DNA of 9,642 nt from JAJFTV01 sp964426355 (GTDB lineage: Bacteria; Chloroflexota; Anaerolineae; Anaerolineales; Anaerolineaceae): contig CAYRRA010000165.1 of assembly GCA_964426355.1 (NCBI GenBank), positions 1-9,642 of the forward strand, given 5' to 3'. Below are positions 1 through 6,464 of this stretch, one piece after another; within the stretch, counting starts at the first letter, position 1, and every line of letters starts with the position of its first letter. Made by a program: the position numbers and the translations under genes. The notes beneath the pieces were generated by a model, which did no database searches, was not told the DNA's origin, and saw only the letters and a program-made list of their open reading frames with translations.

Positions 1-168
1 ATTATGGCAGAACTGGATGCACAGCGCCGTGCCGACCTGATTTCTTACCTGGATGACTTTGAACAGGTGATTTTATCCACTACCGACCTGAATCTTTTCG
101 GGCGCGCCTTTGTGGAGAACAACACCGTATGGGAAGTGAAGAGCGGCATTGTGACTGCACTGGAATAA
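1..168 (+). CDS. recF: RecF, C-terminal fragment (DNA repair/replication ATPase)
   Basis: This is the last 55 codons of a gene that begins outside the window, read in frame 1 and ending in TAA at 166-168. The visible start IMAELDAQRRADL is the end of the Walker B/D-loop signature of RecF (family form LLDDVxAELDxxRR), followed by a QVILSTTD strand equivalent to the ITTTD strand of RecF and other SMC/ABC-type ATPases. RecF loads RecA at gapped DNA together with RecO and RecR. The Walker A lysine and the DNA-contacting lobe lie off the left edge. recF often lies in a dnaA-dnaN-recF-gyrB cluster near the origin; only its tail is visible, so that context is inferred. The gene ends 1 nt before the stop of the opposing rsmG gene. 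A GGGCGCGCCT repeat copy lies within its 3' part (100-109). Identification as RecF rather than another ABC ATPase is fairly secure. Confidence 0.85.
   Translation: MMAELDAQRRADLISYLDDFEQVILSTTDLNLFGRAFVENNTVWEVKSGIVTALE
100..115 (+). repeat. GGGCGCGCCT repeat, copy 1
   Basis: GGGCGCGCCTTTGTGG lies inside the recF 3' end, 51 nt before its stop codon. It contains the octamer palindrome GGCGCGCC. It matches copy 2 at 15 of 16 positions, in the same orientation. Confidence 0.6.
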
Positions 169-169
169 T

Positions 170-883
170 TTAGATGAGGGGTTTTTTGGCGGGCGCGCCT
201 GTGTGGCGTGGATATTGTGGGGGGGTGGCTGCTATTTTCTCGATGATAATCAGATAACGTTCTTCAGCGATGCCGGGTATCTCTACCGGACGTATATTTT
301 TCAAATGCCCACCCAGCAGGCGCAGGGCTTTTTCGGCTTGTTGGGTTTCAACCGGTCCGGCAGACCCCTTTTGGGCGATCATTACCCCACCTACCTGAAC
401 AAGGGGAAGCAGGTATTCTGCCAGGATATTGAGTTGGGCAACAGCCCTGGCGACTGCCCAGGTATATTTTTCGCGATGATGGGGGTTCTGACCGATTTCT
501 TCGGCTCGATTTTGAAGCACCTGCACATCTTCCAGACCCAGTTTTGAAACCACATGCCGGCAAAATTCTGCTTTTTTTCCTATCGACTCAACCAGGGTCA
601 CCGGAATGTTCGGATGGAGAATTTTGAGTGGTATTCCGGGAAAACCAGCTCCAGTGCCGATATCGATCAAAGCGCCTGTGCGGATATTGTTGAAAGCCAA
701 AGCACAACTTAGTGAATCGAGAAAATGTTTGGTACGGATTGCCTCGGGCTCGCGGATGGCGGTCAGGTTGAAACGTTCATTCCAGACCAGAAGTTCTTTT
801 TCGTACCATTCCAGGGCATTCAACTGAGTCTGGTTTAAACTATAACCTAAGAGCTTTTGAATTTCTCGATTTAACGTGTTCAT
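170..883 (-). CDS. rsmG: RsmG (GidB), 16S rRNA (guanine-N7) methyltransferase
   Basis: The 237-residue product is full length for the family. RsmG transfers a methyl group from S-adenosylmethionine to N7 of G527 (E. coli numbering) of 16S rRNA in the decoding region. Visible motifs are NLT (39-41), HFLDSL (53-58), the SAM-binding loop DIGTGAGFPG (74-83), the acidic ES pair after the second strand (99-100), RAEE (126-129), ARAVA (145-149) with catalytic-face residues, QKG (171-173) and the conserved C-terminal TGAPAKKPL. The ATG at 883-881 fits the usual N-terminus. No clear Shine-Dalgarno is present, and a TATAAT box lies so close that the mRNA may be nearly leaderless. The gene converges on recF with 1 nt between stop codons and diverges from the HAD gene. 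Loss of RsmG is known to give low-level streptomycin resistance in several bacteria, linking it functionally to S12 encoded downstream. Confidence 0.95.
   Translation of the reverse strand: MNTLNREIQKLLGYSLNQTQLNALEWYEKELLVWNERFNLTAIREPEAIRTKHFLDSLSCALAFNNIRTGALIDIGTGAGFPGIPLKILHPNIPVTLVESIGKKAEFCRHVVSKLGLEDVQVLQNRAEEIGQNPHHREKYTWAVARAVAQLNILAEYLLPLVQVGGVMIAQKGSAGPVETQQAEKALRLLGGHLKNIRPVEIPGIAEERYLIIIEKIAATPPQYPRHTGAPAKKPLI
191..206 (+). repeat. GGGCGCGCCT repeat, copy 2
   Basis: GGGCGCGCCTGTGTGG lies in the 3' end of rsmG, on its antisense strand, about 20 nt from that gene's stop. In rsmG it covers codons of the conserved C-terminal HTGAP segment, so part of the similarity may be constrained by the protein. 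Confidence 0.6.
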
Positions 884-894
884 GCCTGCTCAGT

Positions 895-922
895 ATTATA
901 CAATGGTTCGATGTTATACTAA
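895..922 (-). promoter_or_regulatory. Candidate rsmG promoter
   Basis: Read on the minus strand there is a perfect TATAAT at 900-895. The best -35 at 16-bp spacing is TTAGTA (922-917), a poor match to TTGACA. The predicted start of transcription is near 888, only about 5 nt before the rsmG ATG at 883. The -10 box is convincing; its use as the rsmG promoter is inferred. Confidence 0.4.
912..920 (+). promoter_or_regulatory. Candidate extended -10 promoter for the HAD/phosphoesterase pair
   Basis: The bases TGTTATACT form an extended -10 element (TG, one base, TATACT). No good -35 hexamer is seen 16-18 bp upstream, as is usual for extended -10 promoters. Transcription would begin near 927, directly at the left edge of the palindrome 928-943, which would place that palindrome in an operator-like position. 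This is a sequence match only. Confidence 0.3.
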
Positions 923-927
923 TAGTT

Positions 928-943
928 TATCGGTCGCCCGATA
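928..943. repeat. Inverted repeat TATCGG/CCGATA, possible operator
   Basis: TATCGGTCGCCCGATA has perfect 6-bp arms (928-933 and 938-943) around a 4-nt centre. It lies just downstream of the candidate extended -10 element at 912-920 and abuts a second palindrome, sharing base 943. It is compatible with binding of a dimeric regulator, but no regulator gene is nearby. Confidence 0.4.
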
Positions 944-959
944 GATAAATTATTTATCT
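943..959. repeat. Perfect palindrome AGATAAAT-T-ATTTATCT
   Basis: Two perfect 8-bp arms (943-950 and 952-959) flank a single central base. The element is A+T rich, lacks a following T-run and so does not look like a terminator. It sits in the divergent rsmG/HAD region, about 60 nt before the HAD start codon, and directly adjoins the palindrome at 928-943. An operator or a structured mRNA leader are both possible. Confidence 0.45.
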
Positions 960-1020
960 GCACAAGCAAATTTTATTGAATGGTTTTGTTTTGACAAACG
1001 TAACAAATCTCGGAGTCTCG

Positions 1021-1632
1021 ATGATGGAAGAAAAAATTAGAGCAATTATTTGGGATATGGGCGGTGTGCTTCTACGAACCGAAGACCAATCACCGCGTCA
1101 GAAAATTGTTTCAAGATTAGGAATCACTTTGGATGAGTTGTTCAACGTGGTTTTTTTCAGTGAGACAGGGCAGATTGCAGAGAGGGGTGAAATGGATGAG
1201 GAAGCACATTGGCAGGCAGTGGGGCGCACTTTCAAGCTCAGTGAGAATGAATTGAATGATCTGCGCGCAGACTTTTGGGCAGGGGATCGGATGGATCAAA
1301 CTTTGATCGAATTTATCGATGCCCTCCGTCCGCGCTTTAAAACTGCCATTCTAAGCAATGCCTGGTCTGGCGCACGCGAGAGCGTTACCCGGCGGTTCAG
1401 TATGCTGAATGCGTTTGACATCATAATATTTTCCGCTGAAGTAGGGCTGGTAAAACCAGACGAAAGGATTTATCGTCTCATTTTGAATGAATTGGAGGTT
1501 GAGCCTCACCAAGCGATTTTTATCGATGACACCGTGCGGAATGTAGATGGCGCTCAGCGGATAGGGATTCACTCGATCCTTTTTAAGAATAGAGAACAAG
1601 TCGTTGAGGAACTCAACGGATTACTAAAATGA
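1021..1632 (+). CDS. HAD-superfamily hydrolase (YihX-like subclass IA phosphatase)
   Basis: The 203-residue product carries the four haloacid dehalogenase motifs: I, WDMGGVL with nucleophile Asp12; II, SNAW with Ser112; III, VKPDERIY with Lys145; IV, IDD with Asp169 and Asp170. An alpha-helical cap lies between motifs I and II, as in subclass IA. Motif I has Gly14 in place of the second aspartate, as in the YihX type (DLGN), which is still an active sugar-phosphate phosphatase; the substrate here cannot be told from sequence. I place the start at ATG 1021 because a GGAG at 1012-1015 precedes it. The second ATG at 1024, 8 nt after GGAG, is equally plausible. A TTG at 976 would add 15 residues with no family resemblance. 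The metallophosphoesterase follows after 40 nt and is probably co-transcribed. Confidence 0.88.
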   Translation: MMEEKIRAIIWDMGGVLLRTEDQSPRQKIVSRLGITLDELFNVVFFSETGQIAERGEMDEEAHWQAVGRTFKLSENELNDLRADFWAGDRMDQTLIEFIDALRPRFKTAILSNAWSGARESVTRRFSMLNAFDIIIFSAEVGLVKPDERIYRLILNELEVEPHQAIFIDDTVRNVDGAQRIGIHSILFKNREQVVEELNGLLK

Positions 1633-1672
1633 TGCCGAGGGCATTCATTATCAAAGAGGAGATAACCGGTTT

Positions 1673-2266
1673 TTGACTGATTTTATCCTTGGAATTGTGT
1701 CAGACACGCATGTACCGGATCGGGTTAAGAACTTACATCCCAATCTATTATCGGGTTTGCGCAAATACGGTGTGCAAAGAATATTACACGCCGGGGATAT
1801 TTGCAGCCATTGCGTGATCGATGAATTGGAAAGTGTGGCACCGGTTACGGCGGTTCAGGGCAACCGTGATTTTTTCTTTGATGGTAAGCATCCAAACGAA
1901 GAGTTGTTTGAGATTAACGGCGTTCAAATTGGCTTGGCACATGGGTATGGCAATTGGATACGCTATTTTACCGAAAAGATGATTATGATGTGGCATGGCT
2001 ATCGCTTGGATGATTACTATCATTTTCTGATACGCCTATTTCCCAGGGCAGATGTGCTGGTTTTTGGTCACACACACCGCATTGTAAATGAAAGGCGAGA
2101 CGGGCGATTGTTGATTAATCCCGGGTCAACCGGTACAGGTGGGTTAAATGGACCCCCGGCATTTGCAGTTCTGCGCATTTCTGCTGCGGGTGAAACTCAG
2201 TCAGAAATTGTGCGACTCAAAGGGGCGCGCCTGCGTGCTGGAAAATGGGTGGGGGAAACGGGATAA
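1673..2266 (+). CDS. YfcE/MJ0936-type metallophosphoesterase
   Basis: The 197-residue product is a calcineurin-like phosphoesterase of the YfcE/MJ0936 group, which hydrolyses phosphodiesters with two metal ions. Metal-binding motifs in order are SDTH (Asp11, His13), HAGD (Asp42), GNRD (Asn64, Arg65), AHGY (His90) and GHTH (His133, His135), followed by the family's NPGSTG (149-154). Residues about 94-122 (rich in Trp, Tyr and Phe) make a loop somewhat longer than in typical YfcE proteins. The start is TTG at 1673: the frame has no ATG or GTG upstream, the next residues reach the first strand at the usual distance, and AGAGGAG (1655-1661) lies 11 nt before it, a rather long spacing. The weak start codon suggests modest expression. 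The physiological substrate is unknown. It follows the HAD gene by 40 nt, so two phosphatases probably share a transcript. Confidence 0.9.
   Translation: MTDFILGIVSDTHVPDRVKNLHPNLLSGLRKYGVQRILHAGDICSHCVIDELESVAPVTAVQGNRDFFFDGKHPNEELFEINGVQIGLAHGYGNWIRYFTEKMIMMWHGYRLDDYYHFLIRLFPRADVLVFGHTHRIVNERRDGRLLINPGSTGTGGLNGPPAFAVLRISAAGETQSEIVRLKGARLRAGKWVGETG
2223..2238 (+). repeat. GGGCGCGCCT repeat, copy 3
   Basis: GGGCGCGCCTGCGTGC lies in the 3' end of the phosphoesterase gene, about 25 nt before its stop codon. The 10-base core is identical to copies 1 and 2 and GTG follows at the same distance. It is read in a different codon phase from copy 1. Confidence 0.6.
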
Positions 2267-2311
2267 AATATCTTAAAATTTCTTGACTTTATTTTATGCA
2301 CTTGTTATAAT
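2266..2311 (+). promoter_or_regulatory. Strong promoter of rpoB
   Basis: TTGACT (2283-2288) and TATAAT (2306-2311) are separated by exactly 17 bp, and TG at 2303-2304 makes an extended -10. An A+T-rich tract at 2266-2282 resembles an UP element. The predicted start of transcription is near 2318, just 52 nt past the phosphoesterase stop, leaving a leader of about 73 nt. This is as close to the sigma-70 consensus as one sees in native promoters and indicates that rpoB is transcribed on its own from here. No terminator for the upstream unit is visible. Confidence 0.85.
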
Positions 2312-2317
2312 CATCTT

Positions 2318-2390
2318 TTGCGCATCCATATTGGGAAGTGGATGAATTCTCGTTTAAGAACCTCCAGTTAATAATATTGGGAGATAGTAC
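2318..2390 (+). promoter_or_regulatory. 5' leader of rpoB with a direct repeat
   Basis: The leader contains ATATTGGGA twice, at 2328-2336 and 2374-2382; the second copy overlaps the Shine-Dalgarno GGGAG (2379-2383), 7 nt before the ATG. CTCC at 2362-2365 could pair with GGAG at 2380-2383 and partly hide the ribosome site, though a 4-bp stem with a 14-nt loop is weak. No known riboswitch or ribosomal-protein leader is recognised. Confidence 0.3.
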
Positions 2391-5300
2391 ATGTCGTCAG
2401 TTTTACCCACCAGATCATACGCACGCATTCCAAAGATTTTTGACTTACCGAATTTAATAGAAGTTCAATTAGAATCGTTTGAACGATTGAAAAAAGAGGG
2501 CTTGGGAGACCTCTTTAAAGAGATTTCTCCAATCGAGTCCTATAACAAGGGTTTACGCTTGCATTTCCCCAGTGACAGTCAGTTGTCAAGAGAAATGGGG
2601 CTTAAGTATTGGTTTAAAGAACCCAAGCATTCCATCGAAGAGTGTGTCGAGCGCGATTTAACTTTTGCCAGCCCGCTTTACGTTTCAGTGCTTCTGGAAG
2701 GTCCTGAAGTACCGGAGATGATTAAGAAAGATATCTTCCTGGGTGATTTCCCCGAAATGACCGAGAAAGGTACTTTTATTATTAATGGTACTGAGCGTGT
2801 TGTGGTATCGCAGCTTATTCGCTCTCCCGGTGTTTACTTTGAAGCACCGATAGACCGGGCAACCGGACACCGCCTGGCGATGGCAAAATTGATCCCTGAC
2901 CGCGGTGCGTGGATGGAGTTTGAAACCCGCAAGAATGATTACATCATCCTGAAGTTCAATCGTAAGCGCACTGTTCCTATCACAATTTTCCTGCGTGCTT
3001 TGGCTGTTGTGGGAGATGGTTTACAGGACAGCCCGTTGAAAACCGGGTCAGATGAGGAACTGTTGTCTCTCTTCCAGGATATCGATAACAACCCCGATCG
3101 ACTCTTTATTGCATCCACCTTCCGCCAGGAACCTGTATGGGACCTGGAGGGCGGGAAGTCGATTGCAGAAGAAGCCCTGCTGGAATTTTTCAGGAGAATG
3201 CGTCCTGGTGACCCTGCCACGCTTGAGAACGCCCGACAATTCCTTGAGGAACAGCTTTTCGATCAACGTCATTACGACCTTGAACGAGTCGGTCGATATA
3301 AACTAAACCAGAAACTGGATTTGTCAGATCGTATCCCGATTTCACACCGCACAGTGACTCGCTTTGATATTGTCAACCTGGTGCGGCGCATGGTGATGAT
3401 CAACAATGAGATGGAAGACAAGGATGATATCGATCACCTGGGCAATCGCCGTGTGAAAACAGTGGGTGAGTTGATCCAGAACAAGCTGCGTATCGGTCTT
3501 CGCCGGATGGAGCGCGTCATCAAAGAGCGCATGTCCATTCGGGATCAAGAGCACATTGCGCCCGATAACCTCATCAACATCCGCCCCGTTGTGGCGGCTA
3601 TGCGCGAATTCTTTGGCTCCAGCCAGCTTTCCCAATTCATGGATCAAACCAACCCGTTGGCTGAATTACGGCATAAACGCACCCTCTCGGCATTGGGTCC
3701 GGGTGGTTTACGCCGTGAACGTGCCGGTTTTGATGTGCGTGATGTGCATCATTCTCACTACGGTCGCATCTGTCCCATTGAAACGCCGGAAGGTCCAAAC
3801 ATTGGTTTGATCGGGCGTCTGGCAACCTATGCAAAGGTTAATCCGTATGGTTTCATCGAAACCCCATACCGCCGTGTGATTAAGAGCCTCGACTCGACTG
3901 ACACCCGCCTGATTGGTCGTAAACTGAAAGAAAACGTTGTCGATCCGAAGACTGGCGAGGTCATTGCTGAGGCAGGTACACGGGTGACGGAAGCGCTTTT
4001 CGCAAAAATAGCAAAACTGGATAAAGTCTATCTTCCCATTCATGCCTACGTCTCGGATGAGGTGACATATCTTTCTGCTGACGCCGAAGATAAGTTCATC
4101 ATTGCTCAGGCTAACACACTGCTGGATGAGAACAATGAGTTCATCAATGAGCGCATTTCCTGCCGGCATCATTCTGATTTTGTCATGGCTCTGGCAGAAA
4201 CCGCGAATTACATGGACGTAGCACCCCATCAGGTTGTGGGTGTGAGCGCTTCCCTGATTCCTTTCCTGGAGCATGACGACGCGAACCGGGCTTTGATGGG
4301 TTCAAACATGCAGACCCAGGCTGTCCCGTTAATCACACCTGATATCCCGATCATTTCAACCGGAATGGAAGCTTATGCTGCGCTGGATTCGGGTCAGGTA
4401 TTGCTGGCTGAACAGGATGGTGAGATCATCTCGGTTGATGGCAGCAATATTACGGTGCGCGAGGCGAGCGGAAATATTCGTACCTATCATTTGAAGAAGT
4501 ATCAACGCTCCAATCAATCGACGTGTATTGATCAACGACCAGCAGTGGTGAAGGGTCTTCGCGTCAGGAAGGGAGATGTTTTAGCAGACTCTTCTTCCAC
4601 TGTGAATGGCAACCTGGCTTTGGGTCAAAACGTCGTAGTGGCGTTTGTTTCCTGGGAAGGCAGCAACTTCGAAGATGCTATCATCATTTCCGAGCGACTG
4701 GTTCAGGAAGACCGCTTCACTTCGGTGCATATTGAAAAACATGAGCTGGAAGCGCGCGATACTAAACTGGGTCCGGAAGAAATCACACGCGATATCCCCA
4801 ATGTCGGTGAAGAAGCGATAAAAGACCTGGATGAGAGCGGCGTGATACGCATTGGCGCTGAGGTCGGTCCCGGCGATATTCTGGTTGGGAAAATTACACC
4901 AAAGGGTGAAAAAGAACTCACCCCAGAGGAAAGGCTTTTGCGTGCCATCTTCGGTGAAAAATCGCGCGATGTTAAAGATACTTCTTTGCGTATGCCGCAC
5001 GGTGAGCGTGGTAAAGTTGTCGATGTGAAGGTGTTCACACGCGAAGACAACTCTGACCTGGCTGCCGGTGTTGATACGATGGTGCGGGTTTCGGTTGCAC
5101 AACGTCGTAAAGTCACCGCTGGTGACAAAATGGCTGGACGGCATGGAAACAAGGGTGTTGTTTCCAGAGTTGTGCCTGTTGAAGACATGCCATTTATGGA
5201 AGATGGCACACCGGTCGATATAATTCTTAACCCGCTGGGCGTACCTGGTCGTATGAACATCGGTCAGGTGCTTGAAACTCACCTGGGTTGGGCTGCTCAT

Positions 5301-6329
5301 AGAATGGGGTACCGCGCAGTAACACCTGTGTTTGATGGCGCTACCGAAGATGAGATTGAAGCTGAACTTGCACGTGCCTGGTTGGTTGACCATGCCTGGA
5401 TGGACGTCAGCAAAAAAGCCTGGGAATGGCTCAAGCAGATGGAATATTCACCGGAAAGCATCCGCGATGATGATGAAGTCCGTCTTCTCTACCTGGAAGA
5501 ATGGCTTGGGAACAAAGGGTTTGATGTTTACCAATTGGGTATCGATCAGAGATATGCTCGTTATTCCACTGCAACGCAATGGCTGCGAGATCAGGGTATG
5601 AACCCGGATGAAATCCTCGATTTCTCGGAAATCACCAGTGCATCCGACGAGGCAATTATAAGAAATGCCAATGCAGTGCGCACGTGCCTGCTCCTTTGGT
5701 TGAAGGAACAAGGCGTAGAAACAACGGGCATGACCGCAGAAGAAATTCGGCAAAGTGCACAGAAATTTATGAACGAAACTGGTTTGCCAATGCCAATTGT
5801 TGGCAAGCAGATTCTTTATGATGGCAAAAGCGGTGTTCCCTATGATCAACCCGTAACGGTTGGTCTGATGACCATGCTCAAGCTGCATCACCTGGTGGAA
5901 GACAAAGTACATGCACGTTCAACCGGACCGTATAGCCTGGTGACACAGCAGCCGCTGGGTGGTAAAGCCCAGTTTGGTGGACAGCGCTTTGGCGAGATGG
6001 AAGTTTGGGCGTTGGAAGCATACGGTGCTGCTTACACCTTGCAAGAAATGCTCACAGTGAAATCAGATGATGTGCAGGGGCGCGTTAGCACGTATGAGGC
6101 AATTGTCAAAGGCGAAGCGATTGAGGAACCGAGTATCCCGGCTTCATTCCGCGTTCTTGTAAAAGAACTGCAAAGCTTGGGATTGTCCGTAGAAGCTGTG
6201 ATGGATACGGGTGAATTAATCCGCTTTGGAAAGGATGAAGAGCGCGTACGCCCACCCAAGATGGAGACCGGTTTGCTGGGTTTGGGCGAAGATCTGAAAA
6301 AAATGAAATACGGTGATCTTGACGCTTAA
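2391..6329 (+). CDS. rpoB: RNA polymerase beta subunit with a large lineage-specific insert
   Basis: The 1312-residue protein is the beta subunit of the core RNA polymerase and is complete. Landmarks: NGTERVVVSQL (132-142) and SPGVYF (145-150) in the lobe/protrusion region; rifampicin pocket FGSSQLSQFMDQ (408-419) to HKRTLSALGPGGL (428-440); IETPEGPNIGLI; NFEDAII with acidic Glu761-Asp762 near the catalytic Mg; GDKMAGRHGNKG with Lys913 and Lys921 that contact RNA; and the C-terminal block HARSTGPYSLVTQQPLGGKA through LQEMLTVKSDD. Between PVFDGA (979-984) and GKQILYDG (1138-1145) lie about 153 residues where E. coli and actinobacteria have roughly 20-30, accounting for the extra length over the ~1178-residue mycobacterial protein. 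Thr431 replaces the Arg529 of E. coli. A GGGAG Shine-Dalgarno sits 7 nt before the ATG. Neither rplL upstream nor rpoC downstream is present. Confidence 0.98.
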   Translation: MSSVLPTRSYARIPKIFDLPNLIEVQLESFERLKKEGLGDLFKEISPIESYNKGLRLHFPSDSQLSREMGLKYWFKEPKHSIEECVERDLTFASPLYVSVLLEGPEVPEMIKKDIFLGDFPEMTEKGTFIINGTERVVVSQLIRSPGVYFEAPIDRATGHRLAMAKLIPDRGAWMEFETRKNDYIILKFNRKRTVPITIFLRALAVVGDGLQDSPLKTGSDEELLSLFQDIDNNPDRLFIASTFRQEPVWDLEGGKSIAEEALLEFFRRMRPGDPATLENARQFLEEQLFDQRHYDLERVGRYKLNQKLDLSDRIPISHRTVTRFDIVNLVRRMVMINNEMEDKDDIDHLGNRRVKTVGELIQNKLRIGLRRMERVIKERMSIRDQEHIAPDNLINIRPVVAAMREFFGSSQLSQFMDQTNPLAELRHKRTLSALGPGGLRRERAGFDVRDVHHSHYGRICPIETPEGPNIGLIGRLATYAKVNPYGFIETPYRRVIKSLDSTDTRLIGRKLKENVVDPKTGEVIAEAGTRVTEALFAKIAKLDKVYLPIHAYVSDEVTYLSADAEDKFIIAQANTLLDENNEFINERISCRHHSDFVMALAETANYMDVAPHQVVGVSASLIPFLEHDDANRALMGSNMQTQAVPLITPDIPIISTGMEAYAALDSGQVLLAEQDGEIISVDGSNITVREASGNIRTYHLKKYQRSNQSTCIDQRPAVVKGLRVRKGDVLADSSSTVNGNLALGQNVVVAFVSWEGSNFEDAIIISERLVQEDRFTSVHIEKHELEARDTKLGPEEITRDIPNVGEEAIKDLDESGVIRIGAEVGPGDILVGKITPKGEKELTPEERLLRAIFGEKSRDVKDTSLRMPHGERGKVVDVKVFTREDNSDLAAGVDTMVRVSVAQRRKVTAGDKMAGRHGNKGVVSRVVPVEDMPFMEDGTPVDIILNPLGVPGRMNIGQVLETHLGWAAHRMGYRAVTPVFDGATEDEIEAELARAWLVDHAWMDVSKKAWEWLKQMEYSPESIRDDDEVRLLYLEEWLGNKGFDVYQLGIDQRYARYSTATQWLRDQGMNPDEILDFSEITSASDEAIIRNANAVRTCLLLWLKEQGVETTGMTAEEIRQSAQKFMNETGLPMPIVGKQILYDGKSGVPYDQPVTVGLMTMLKLHHLVEDKVHARSTGPYSLVTQQPLGGKAQFGGQRFGEMEVWALEAYGAAYTLQEMLTVKSDDVQGRVSTYEAIVKGEAIEEPSIPASFRVLVKELQSLGLSVEAVMDTGELIRFGKDEERVRPPKMETGLLGLGEDLKKMKYGDLDA

Positions 6330-6347
6330 TTGACCGCATGATATAAT
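6319..6347 (+). promoter_or_regulatory. Strong promoter of the str operon, overlapping the rpoB stop
   Basis: TTGACG (6319-6324), 17 bp, then TATAAT (6342-6347), with TG at 6339-6340 giving an extended -10. The -35 is embedded in the last codons of rpoB, and an A-run (6297-6303) upstream may serve as an UP element. The predicted start of transcription is near 6354, giving rpsL a leader of about 170 nt. The architecture is almost identical to the rpoB promoter, so the two units can be transcribed independently. Confidence 0.8.
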
Positions 6348-6365
6348 CAGCGCCTGTTGCCCTTG

Positions 6366-6401
6366 ACCAAAAGAGATCTACCACATCCTTTTGGTGGTTT
6401 T
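6366..6401 (+). terminator. Two mutually exclusive hairpins, possible weak terminator/attenuator
   Basis: Stem A pairs ACCAAAAG (6366-6373) with CTTTTGGT (6388-6395), 8 bp with a 14-nt loop. Stem B pairs ACCAC (6380-6384) with GTGGT (6394-6398), followed by TTT (6399-6401). The stems share bases 6394-6395 and cannot both form. Stem B with its short U-run looks like a weak intrinsic terminator, and stem A could act against it. The element lies after both the rpoB stop and the predicted str start site, so it could end rpoB transcripts or attenuate the operon. Stems are short and the U-run is poor. Confidence 0.3.
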
Positions 6402-6407
6402 GATGAC

Positions 6408-6444
6408 AGTTGAGGCCATCTGCGGGTTTATGATGGTCTCAATT
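6408..6444 (+). promoter_or_regulatory. Long hairpin in the rpsL leader
   Basis: Bases 6408-6420 pair with 6432-6444: 13 consecutive pairs, eleven Watson-Crick and two G-U (6415 with 6437, 6409 with 6443), around an 11-nt loop. There is no U-run after it on either strand, so it is not an intrinsic terminator. Its position 80 nt before the S12 start suggests a structured leader, possibly bound by a ribosomal protein. Autoregulation of str operons by S7 is known in E. coli, at a different site; the link here is inference. Confidence 0.5.
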
Positions 6445-6464
6445 AATGTAAAAAAACGAAGTAA

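Noticed and set aside
991..996. Perfect TTGACA as a -35 box for the HAD gene
   Set aside because: The sequence 17 bp downstream (1014-1019, AGTCTC) is not a -10 box, and transcription would begin inside the coding region.
976..1020. TTG-initiated extension of the HAD gene
   Set aside because: It adds 15 residues with no family similarity, has no Shine-Dalgarno, and would put the GGAG at 1012-1015 inside the frame.
4581..5393. Long open frames on the minus strand of rpoB (270 and 185 codons)
   Set aside because: They are antisense to the best conserved part of RpoB, have low-complexity composition, no ribosome sites and no recognisable domains; they result from codon bias of the real gene.
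6408..6444. Long hairpin as the rpoB terminator
   Set aside because: No U-run follows it on either strand, and it lies after the str operon promoter.
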